Source: Candidatus Sodaliphilus fimicaballi
Lineage (GTDB): Bacteria > Bacteroidota > Bacteroidia > Bacteroidales > Muribaculaceae
DNA length: 5,307 bases
Assembly (NCBI GenBank): GCA_018065165.1
Contig: JAGHTV010000128.1
Location: 1-5,307 of the forward strand
Direction of reading: 5' to 3'
Shown here: positions 1-5,307 of the stretch, piece by piece
How positions within the stretch are numbered: position 1 is the first letter of the stretch
How the letters are laid out: every line of letters begins with the position of its first letter
Made by a program: the position numbers and the translations under genes
The notes under the pieces: generated by a model
The model's database searches: none
Told to the model about the DNA's origin: nothing
What the model saw: the letters and a program-made list of their open reading frames with translations, nothing else

Positions 1-1
1 C

Positions 2-829
2 TATTCGCTTATCGAAGAGCAAGGGGACTCCCTTTCAGTAGACAGTCTGCTCTTCAGCGCCATAGGTAGCACACCGAGACTTGTAGTGAGCAAACACGAA
101 AACATGGTTCCGTTAACAGAGTCTATTGCTTCAAAGACTGCTACAAACGACTACAAATCAACCATCACGTCAACCAACTTTGTGAGGTATCGCTACCTAT
201 ACGACGAGGGAGAGTCGGTTGCACTGAAAATGTTTATGGACATAGACAGTGGCGAGTATAACAAACATGGCCTCATTTACACCACAAACGGCAAACTGTG
301 CTCTAACTGCCCATTTATCGCATTTAAGACTCCCTTCAAATATGAACGCGAAAACGAAGGCGAATTGAGCTATTACAACCTGGGCGAAGACATCCTCACA
401 GTATATGACGACGAGAGCCTGGCAGAACTTATTAGAGACAAATATATAGTGATTGCCGATTTCATTGAAGACACCCACGATACCTATGTAGGTCCACAGC
501 CAGGTGCATATATAACCTATATGGCCTACAAGCAGATGGTTGACGGCAAGAACATCTATCGCTTGTGGATGATGTTGCTGTTTGGTTTGGTTTACGGCAT
601 CGCGACATTTGTCTCTCTCAGCAACTTTGACATGTGGAGCAAGATTCCGCTCGTCAAGAAGTCAAAGTCGCGTACACTTCACTTCTTATTGACTTTTGTG
701 GGTTTCTCATTATGCATGAGTGTGATATCGGCCGGTCTTTACCTCGTGTGCGGAGTTGCATTTAGCATTTGGTTCCCGTCTATATATTTCACAGGTTTAA
801 AAACAATCAATTCATATTTACAGTCATGA
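2..829 (+). CDS. CHASE2-domain membrane sensor protein, C-terminal part (5' end outside window)
   Basis: The reading frame is open from the first bases of the window, so this is a 5'-truncated gene. The GTG at 86 is an internal valine codon and not a credible start. The visible 275 residues begin with the later part of an extracytoplasmic domain. The segment at nt 446-505 reads IVIADF followed by an HDTYVGPQPG stretch, which matches the end of CHASE2 domains, where a hydrophobic strand (I-G-D/A-type) precedes a D-x-x-x-T-P/Y-x-G-x-x-P-G loop. CHASE2 is an extracellular sensor domain usually followed by three membrane spans. Here hydrophobic stretches follow at about nt 557-616 and 674-793, the latter long enough for two spans. 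A basic loop (KIPLVKKSKSR) lies between the first and second spans, placing that loop in the cytoplasm and the CHASE2 domain in the periplasm. The tail after the last span is only about ten residues, so there is no kinase, cyclase or other output domain. The gene overlaps the next one by four bases (ATGA). The CHASE2 call rests on motif and topology; its ligand is unknown. Confidence 0.8.
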   Translation, partial: YSLIEEQGDSLSVDSLLFSAIGSTPRLVVSKHENMVPLTESIASKTATNDYKSTITSTNFVRYRYLYDEGESVALKMFMDIDSGEYNKHGLIYTTNGKLCSNCPFIAFKTPFKYERENEGELSYYNLGEDILTVYDDESLAELIRDKYIVIADFIEDTHDTYVGPQPGAYITYMAYKQMVDGKNIYRLWMMLLFGLVYGIATFVSLSNFDMWSKIPLVKKSKSRTLHFLLTFVGFSLCMSVISAGLYLVCGVAFSIWFPSIYFTGLKTINSYLQS

Positions 830-1443
830 AACGATTATTCCTATTATTGGCATTGGTTTCTTTAGTATCGTTCAATACGATTTTAGCCGAAACCTATAAG
901 ATTCTGTTCATCAACACCCCCACTATAAAGATTGGCAAGAGCGAATTGAAAGTGGGCGATACATTTAACGACGATCAACTCATAAAATGGGGGTCGCCCA
1001 AGCAAGCAATAAAGGTCCTGAACACCAGGAACAACAAAATGCGCATCATCACTGCTGTCCAGGCTGCAGATTCCAAGAGCTTGAAAGATTACTTTGTAAA
1101 GACTAACCGTATGTCGACACGAGGCAACGGTTTTGTTGACATCGAAGAAATGACCCAACAGTTGTCCTCTAGTTTCTACTTGCTTGACCAAGTAAGTTTT
1201 GACGAATTCCTGGATGTTGACGACGACCATTGCTTTGTGATGACCTATCAGGCATCGGGCGAGACCAAAGAACACAAACTCGTAGCCGATGGCGGACGCG
1301 TTCTTATCACCCGTGACCTCTTTGACGGCGTCGACACCACTAACGACATCACCGTTACCATCAAGTATATTGACTTGACCGAAAAGACAGAGCAGGTCGT
1401 TACCGACAAAATGGTAATAAGCGTAATCCCGCTGGAATTGTAA
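826..1443 (+). CDS. Exported protein of unknown function, translationally coupled to the CHASE2 gene
   Basis: This gene encodes 205 residues. I chose the ATG at 826 because its ATGA overlaps the stop of the CHASE2 gene and because it opens directly on a good signal peptide: MKR, a hydrophobic core at residues 4-20, and a likely type I cleavage after residue 21 (ILA before ET). A GTG at 769 in the same frame would add 19 residues inside the upstream gene and bury the signal peptide. The mature N-terminus (about residues 24-75) has short alternating hydrophobic strands with a K-I-G-K ... K-V-G-D-T-F pattern, then an I-K-W-G-S-x-K-Q-A-I-K-V segment. The middle (about 80-130) looks helical, and the acidic C-terminal part (130-205) looks beta-rich. 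I see no catalytic motif, lipobox or membrane anchor, so it is predicted to be a soluble periplasmic protein. I do not recognise a named family. Its position between a periplasm-facing sensor and an exported protease suggests a partner or adaptor role, which is inference only. Confidence 0.85.
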   Translation: MKRLFLLLALVSLVSFNTILAETYKILFINTPTIKIGKSELKVGDTFNDDQLIKWGSPKQAIKVLNTRNNKMRIITAVQAADSKSLKDYFVKTNRMSTRGNGFVDIEEMTQQLSSSFYLLDQVSFDEFLDVDDDHCFVMTYQASGETKEHKLVADGGRVLITRDLFDGVDTTNDITVTIKYIDLTEKTEQVVTDKMVISVIPLEL

Positions 1444-1463
1444 CTAGAAATACAACGATATAC

Positions 1464-1516
1464 AAAGCCATTGCATCGGTGGTATCAACTCACTGATGTA
1501 GTGGTTTTTTCTTTTT
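1464..1516 (+). terminator. Intrinsic terminator after the CHASE2/exported-protein unit
   Basis: An 18-pair stem can be drawn between 1464-1481 and 1491-1508, with a 9-base loop (1482-1490). The core CATCGGTG pairs with CACTGATG with one G-U. The outer part, AAAGCCATTG against TAGTGGTTTT, adds ten pairs including three G-U. The right arm runs into a T-rich tract (six T, C, five T at 1505-1516). It starts about 20 bases after the stop of the exported-protein gene, the expected place for a Rho-independent terminator, and it separates this unit from the promoter of the TPR-CHAT gene. The reading is structural, from manual base pairing. Confidence 0.8.
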
Positions 1517-1528
1517 ACTATGTTAATC

Positions 1529-1558
1529 TTTGTCCTTATGGATTTTTTTGTAACTTTG
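1529..1558 (+). promoter_or_regulatory. Bacteroidota-type sigma-ABfr promoter of the TPR-CHAT gene
   Basis: TAACTTTG at 1551-1558 is an exact match to the Bacteroidota -7 consensus TAnnTTTG. TTTG at 1529-1532 fits the -33 element, with 18 bases between them, close to the usual spacing of about 19-21. Transcription would start near 1564 and give a leader of roughly 24 bases before the ATG at 1588. That leader is pyrimidine-rich (ctctttttatactcttcct) and has no Shine-Dalgarno sequence, which is normal for this phylum. The site lies directly after the upstream terminator. Confidence 0.8.
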
Positions 1559-1587
1559 TAAACTAATCCTCTTTTTATACTCTTCCT

Positions 1588-4551
1588 ATGAGAAAGATCT
1601 TATTTATCATATTACTTGTTACATCGGCACTTGCATGGTCACAGACTAAGCCGATTTCCACTAAAGTGCAGAAGCAACTCGAGAAAGCGGAGATGCTGGA
1701 TTGTCTTGCCGATAGTTGTTGCGAAAACGGCGACTTTGACGAGGGAATACGCCTGGCCACCGAGGCATTGCATATCAGAGAGCAGGTGTTGGGTAAGGAG
1801 CACCCCGACTATGCCGATGCGCTTAACAACATTGCTGTATATTATTTCTCTCAAGGCAACCCCAACCAAGCCATAAGTCTTGTCAATGAGGCTCTGCAGA
1901 TTTATGAGAGAATCGAAGGCAAGGAAAGCGAAGACTATGCTACAACTCTCTCTTTCCTTTTCGTTTTCAACCAATCACTAGGAAACTTAGACGAGGCAAT
2001 ACGCATAGGTACCGATGCATTGCAAGTAATGGACAAAACTATAGGCAAAGAGCATCCAAACTATGTCGCAATCCTTAACAATCTTGCAGGCTGCAATGCC
2101 TCAGTAGGTAACTTAAGTGAGGCAATACGCTTGGGTACTGAGGCACTGCTGATATACGAGGCCACCATGGGCAAGGAGAGTCCCGACTATGCATTAAGCC
2201 TTAACAACCTTGCCGGTTTTAACTCTGAACTTGGCAACTACAGCGAGGCTATACGCCTGGGCACAGAGGCTCTGCAAATAATGGCCGAAGTCATAGGCAA
2301 GGAGCACCCCGACTATGCAAGCGGCCTCGATAACCTTGCCAACTTTAATTTCACCCTAGGCAATTACAGCGAAGCGGCACGCCTGAGTGCTGACGCTCTG
2401 CAAATAAGGGAGCAGGTCCTGGGTAAAGAAACCCCCGAATATGCCACAAACCTCAACAATCTTGCCTCTTACAATTATGAACTGGGCAACTACAGCGAGG
2501 CCGTAAGCTTGGGCACCGAGGCACTGCAAATCAGGGAACAGGTCTTGGGCAAGGAGCACCCCGACTATGCCACAAGCCTTGGCAACCTTGCCAACTACAA
2601 TCAATCTCTAGGCAACTACAACGAGGCCATAAGCCTTGAAACCGAAGCGTTACAGATAAGAGAGACAACTCTGGGCAAGGAGCACCCCGACTGTGCTATA
2701 AGCATGAACAATCTTGCCAATTATTATGCCTCTACAGGCAACTACGACGAAGCGATACGCCTTGTCAATGAGGCTCTCAAGATATATGATACCACTACTG
2801 GCAAGGAGCATCCCAACTATACCATATGCCTGAGCAACCTTGCCTTGTTTTATGAGCACACCAACCTGTCGCAAGCCTCGGCAAAGTACCGAGAATATGC
2901 CGACATTAAAACTGCAAGCCTGCTGAACGCGGTGCAAGGACTATCGAAAGAAGATCGCAACTCATATTGGGACAAGGAGAAAAGAATGTTTGAATGGCGT
3001 ATTCCCCAAAAAGCATTTCAGTATGGTGACGCAACATTAAACACCTGTGCATATGATGCTAGTCTGTTGAGCAAGGGCTTCCTGCTTGGTGCTGAGACTG
3101 AAACCAAGAAACTTATTCAAGAAAGCGGAGATGACGCTCTTATCGCCAAGTATGACGAAATGGTGATGACTCGCATGATGCTTGACCAGCTTCTTGAGAA
3201 GCCCGTAGGCGAGCGAGACCTGGATGCCGATTCCCTTCGTGCATCAATCACAGCACTGGAGCGTGATGTAATGGCAGGGTCAAAGGCTTACGGCGACCTC
3301 AAGAAGAACATGTCCATCAAGTGGCAGGATGTGCAGGGCAAGCTCGGTGACGGTGACATTGCCGTTGAGTTCCTGTCGTTCCCCACAGGCCAAGACAGCA
3401 TCATGTACATGGCACTCACATTGAAAAAAGGATATGGTGGACCCAGGAAAACGGTTCTCTTCGAGGAGAAACAATTGAAATCAATCAGCAAGAAATTGCT
3501 GTACTCGGGCAACGATCTTTATAACCTCGTGTGGAAACCGCTCGAGAAGGAGCTCAAAGGGGCCAAAAACATATATTTCTCTCCCACTGGCGAATTGTAC
3601 AACATCAACATCGAGAGCATTCCATCACTTGTGGGCAAGAACAAGAAAAGCAACTACTGGCGACTGTCGTCTACTCGCCAGTTGGCCTATACCGCCCATG
3701 ATAAGGCAACACAGGGAGCCGCGGTCTATGGCGGCATGAAATACAACGCTGGGATGAAGACCATTGAGGCCGACAGCAAGAAGTACCCCACGAGGAGTCA
3801 TTCAAGAGGCGAAGAACTTCTTACCACCGACAACACAGGTCTGCGTGGTGGCTGGTCGTACCTTCCCGGAACACTAACCGAAGCTACCGAGGTTAACAAC
3901 AGCTTGAGCAAGTCACAAATCGAGACAAGTCTCTACACCGATGATGCTGGCACCGAGGCGTCGTTCAAGGCGCTTGACGGTGCAGGTCGTAAGTACCTGC
4001 ACATCGCTACACACGGTTTCTACTACACCGACCGCGACACGGTGAAGATGAAACGTACCGGCTTGGGATTTGCCCAGATGGGCGAAGACCATGGACGCAG
4101 TCCAAAGTATTTCGAGGACAAGTCGCTCACCCGCTCAGGTCTGCTGTTTAGCGGCTGTAACAACAGGCTCACAGGCAAAGAACTGCCCGAGGGCGTGGAA
4201 GACGGCATCCTCTTTGCCAAGGAGATCGCCAACCTTGACCTGCGCGGCATGGACCTCGTCACCCTCTCGGCATGCGAGACCGGCCTGGGCGACATCACCG
4301 GCGAGGGAGTCTTCGGCCTGCAGCGCGCGTTCAAGAAAGCCGGTTCACAGTCCATCCTCATGTCGCTGTGGAAGGTTGACGACGATGCTACCCAGCTGTT
4401 CATGACCCGTTTCTACGAGAACTACCTCTCCAAGAAGATGACCAAGTCAGAGGCACTCAAGGACGCCCAGCAGTATGTGCGCACATTTGATGGCGGCATC
4501 TACAAAGATCCTGCCTACTGGGCAGCATTCATCCTCCTCGACGCAATATAA
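1588..4551 (+). CDS. Exported TPR-CHAT protein (caspase/separase-like cysteine protease with kinesin-light-chain-type TPR array)
   Basis: This is a 987-residue protein starting at the first ATG after the promoter. Residues 1-19 look like a type I signal peptide: RK, a hydrophobic core, and AWS before QT. Residues 34-411 form nine consecutive 42-residue TPR units, each ending in a G-K-E-x-x-(P/E)-(D/N/E)-(Y/C) turn, with glycines at 69, 111, 153, 195, 237, 279, 321, 363 and 405. The H-P-D/N form resembles kinesin light chain. A degenerate tenth unit follows to about 445. A helical linker (about 446-575) has the typical pre-CHAT pattern L-S-K-E-D-R ... Y-W and L-L-S-K-G-F-L-L. The CHAT domain covers about 576-987. 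Its predicted catalytic histidine is H809 in LHIATHGFY and its cysteine is C896 in VTLSACETGLG, followed by G-E-G-V-F-G-L-Q-R-A-F, S-L-W-K-V-D-D and a terminal D-P-x-Y-W-A-A-F. All core motifs are intact, so it should be an active clan CD peptidase that binds partners through the TPR superhelix. Substrate and trigger are unknown. The gene has its own promoter. GC content rises visibly toward the 3' end. Confidence 0.96.
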   Translation: MRKILFIILLVTSALAWSQTKPISTKVQKQLEKAEMLDCLADSCCENGDFDEGIRLATEALHIREQVLGKEHPDYADALNNIAVYYFSQGNPNQAISLVNEALQIYERIEGKESEDYATTLSFLFVFNQSLGNLDEAIRIGTDALQVMDKTIGKEHPNYVAILNNLAGCNASVGNLSEAIRLGTEALLIYEATMGKESPDYALSLNNLAGFNSELGNYSEAIRLGTEALQIMAEVIGKEHPDYASGLDNLANFNFTLGNYSEAARLSADALQIREQVLGKETPEYATNLNNLASYNYELGNYSEAVSLGTEALQIREQVLGKEHPDYATSLGNLANYNQSLGNYNEAISLETEALQIRETTLGKEHPDCAISMNNLANYYASTGNYDEAIRLVNEALKIYDTTTGKEHPNYTICLSNLALFYEHTNLSQASAKYREYADIKTASLLNAVQGLSKEDRNSYWDKEKRMFEWRIPQKAFQYGDATLNTCAYDASLLSKGFLLGAETETKKLIQESGDDALIAKYDEMVMTRMMLDQLLEKPVGERDLDADSLRASITALERDVMAGSKAYGDLKKNMSIKWQDVQGKLGDGDIAVEFLSFPTGQDSIMYMALTLKKGYGGPRKTVLFEEKQLKSISKKLLYSGNDLYNLVWKPLEKELKGAKNIYFSPTGELYNINIESIPSLVGKNKKSNYWRLSSTRQLAYTAHDKATQGAAVYGGMKYNAGMKTIEADSKKYPTRSHSRGEELLTTDNTGLRGGWSYLPGTLTEATEVNNSLSKSQIETSLYTDDAGTEASFKALDGAGRKYLHIATHGFYYTDRDTVKMKRTGLGFAQMGEDHGRSPKYFEDKSLTRSGLLFSGCNNRLTGKELPEGVEDGILFAKEIANLDLRGMDLVTLSACETGLGDITGEGVFGLQRAFKKAGSQSILMSLWKVDDDATQLFMTRFYENYLSKKMTKSEALKDAQQYVRTFDGGIYKDPAYWAAFILLDAI
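1687..2820 (+). repeat. Nine in-frame 126-bp tandem repeats encoding 42-residue TPR units
   Basis: Nine units follow each other with exactly 126 bases per unit and no insertion or deletion, judged from the regular placement of the G-K-E turn. A typical unit reads NLANYN, then LGNYSEAI, TEALQI and GKEHPDYA. Some parts are nearly identical in DNA as well: AAGGAGCACCCCGACT recurs at 1795, 2299, 2551 and 2677. The first, second and last units have diverged more than the middle ones, a pattern expected when internal units are exchanged by unequal recombination. The repeats form the protein-binding scaffold of the TPR-CHAT gene and are not a separate genetic element. Confidence 0.92.
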
Positions 4552-4601
4552 ATATCCCTTCTTTCATAAAAGGAAAAGAGAAACTTAATACTCCAAACAA
4601 T

Positions 4602-5210
4602 ATGAATCTTCTTGAAGAAAAGAACCTTCCGGCGATACTGCTGATAGCTGTGCTTGTGGTGGCAGTATGGTCGGTGATTAGCGTTGAGGATACATACCTC
4701 ACTTGGGCACTTGAATCAATTCCTGTGTGGATAGCGCTTCCCCTGCTCGGGTTAACCTATAAAAATTATAGGCTTCCGGGTATTATATATGCCGCACTTG
4801 CATTGCACATGACCGTGTTGCTTGTAGGGGCGCATTATTCCTATGCCAATGTGCCGTTGGGTTATTGGATGCAAGATTGGTTCGGTTTTACCCGTAATAA
4901 CTATGACAAGATAGGTCACTTCATGCAAGGTGTCACACCTGCAATACTCACTTCGCACATACTGGTGCGCAGCACTCCTTTAAAAAAGGGCGGTTGGGTA
5001 GCATTTTTATCGCTAAGTGTAGCGATGATGGTGAGTGCTACCTACGAGATTATAGAATGGCTGGTATCGCTTAGCAATCCCGAAGATACCGAAGCCTTCC
5101 TCGGCACTCAGGGTTATATATGGGATACCCAGACCGATATGTTTATGTGCCTCCTTGGTGCTGTGTTTGCCCTTACCTTCCTTAAATTTGCCAATAAGCG
5201 CAATGGCTGA
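4602..5210 (+). CDS. yjdF: YjdF/DUF2238-type polytopic inner-membrane protein
   Basis: This gene encodes 202 residues with about six hydrophobic segments, near residues 9-27, 36-51, 57-78, 106-124, 132-151 and 179-197. Several blocks match the DUF2238 (E. coli YjdF) family: HMTVLLVGAHYSY at 69-81, YDKIGHFMQG at 101-110, a YEIIEW segment at 148-153, and FLGTQGYIWDTQTDMF at 166-181. Length and motif order agree with a complete family member. The biochemical function of the family is not established; the conserved His, Asp and Glu residues in and near the membrane could bind a metal or take part in transport or catalysis, but this is speculation. It begins 50 bases after the TPR-CHAT stop with no clear terminator or promoter between, so read-through transcription is possible. 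There is no Shine-Dalgarno at the right distance; the AGGAAAAGAG at 4571 is too far from the ATG. I would not assume a functional link with the upstream genes. Confidence 0.85.
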   Translation: MNLLEEKNLPAILLIAVLVVAVWSVISVEDTYLTWALESIPVWIALPLLGLTYKNYRLPGIIYAALALHMTVLLVGAHYSYANVPLGYWMQDWFGFTRNNYDKIGHFMQGVTPAILTSHILVRSTPLKKGGWVAFLSLSVAMMVSATYEIIEWLVSLSNPEDTEAFLGTQGYIWDTQTDMFMCLLGAVFALTFLKFANKRNG

Positions 5211-5307
5211 TGCGATAAGGTATCTGCAGAACCACTGATTAATCTGATTATATAATTTTTCAGAAATTCAAATAATTAGAATAATTTCTTTTAATTTCTG
5301 TCAGTCC
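5211..5307. repeat. AT-rich intergenic tail with short direct and inverted repeats
   Basis: No coding region is visible here. CTGATTA occurs twice, nine bases apart (5235-5241 and 5244-5250). CAGAAATT at 5261-5268 is the exact reverse complement of AATTTCTG at 5293-5300, and its inner part AGAAATT also pairs with AATTTCT at 5283-5289, so two alternative stems are possible. ACTGA at 5234-5238 and TCAGT at 5301-5305 could form an outer closing pair. Such degenerate short repeats are common between genes in Bacteroidales. It may be a weak bidirectional terminator or a dispersed intergenic repeat. The window ends inside it. Confidence 0.45.

Noticed and set aside
769..825. GTG at 769 as the start of the exported-protein gene
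   Set aside because: It would place 19 residues before the signal peptide and overlap the CHASE2 gene by 61 bases. The ATG at 826 gives a proper signal peptide and the common ATGA overlap.
86..829. GTG at 86 as the start of a 247-residue protein
   Set aside because: The frame is open upstream to the window edge and the protein lacks an N-terminal membrane segment or signal when started here. It is the truncated end of a longer CHASE2 protein.
1687..2820. Tandem repeats as a CRISPR array
   Set aside because: The 126-base units are contiguous, in frame and encode TPR helices. There are no unique spacers between short palindromic repeats, and no cas genes are visible. A TPR-CHAT protein can be part of type III-E systems, but no gRAMP-type effector is present here and the protein is predicted to be exported.
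1639..2937. Open frames on the minus strand across the TPR array (1639-1974, 2356-2604, 2650-2937)
   Set aside because: They recur with the 126-base period of the repeats on the plus strand and have repetitive, low-plausibility products. They are shadows of the repeat coding.
4023..4405. Open frames in the CHAT region on both strands (minus 4023-4403, plus 4070-4405)
   Set aside because: They arise from the GC-rich codon use of the CHAT catalytic region. Their products are Ser/Arg/Pro-rich with no recognisable domain, while the main frame carries intact CHAT motifs.
4552..4601. Possible terminator between the CHAT and YjdF-like genes (CCTT/AAGG pairing around 4557-4573)
   Set aside because: The stem is only about four pairs and there is no T-run after it.

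Overview
The window reads as part of a Bacteroidota chromosome, most likely an intestinal or oral member of the Bacteroidales such as a Prevotella- or Bacteroides-like organism. The evidence is a Bacteroidota-type promoter (TTTG ... TAACTTTG) at about 1529-1558, the lack of Shine-Dalgarno sequences at the starts, a moderate-GC coding style, and a 987-residue exported TPR-CHAT protein of a kind seen in this phylum. All genes are on the + strand. The species cannot be fixed from the sequence.

Layout. Positions 2-829 hold the 3' part of a CHASE2-type membrane sensor gene whose start lies upstream of the window. Its TGA overlaps the ATG of a 205-residue protein of unknown function with a signal peptide (826-1443), so the two are probably translationally coupled. 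A long hairpin followed by a T-run (1464-1516) ends that unit. A separate promoter then drives a 987-residue protein (1588-4551) made of a signal peptide, nine full 42-residue TPR units plus a degenerate tenth, a helical linker, and a C-terminal CHAT caspase-like protease domain with a recognisable His/Cys pair (H809, C896). Fifty bases later comes a YjdF/DUF2238-type polytopic membrane protein (4602-5210). The window ends in a 97-base AT-rich non-coding tail (5211-5307) with short direct and inverted repeats.

How the genes may work together. By topology, the sensing domain of the CHASE2 protein, the small secreted protein and the TPR-CHAT protein would all face the periplasm. CHASE2 domains are known as extracytoplasmic sensors, and CHAT domains as caspase/separase-like proteases often coupled to TPR scaffolds. 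The neighbourhood is therefore consistent with an envelope signalling module: a membrane sensor without a visible cytoplasmic output domain, a small exported partner, and an exported repeat-scaffold protease. This functional link is inferred from gene order and predicted localisation only. The YjdF-like gene may be an unrelated neighbour.
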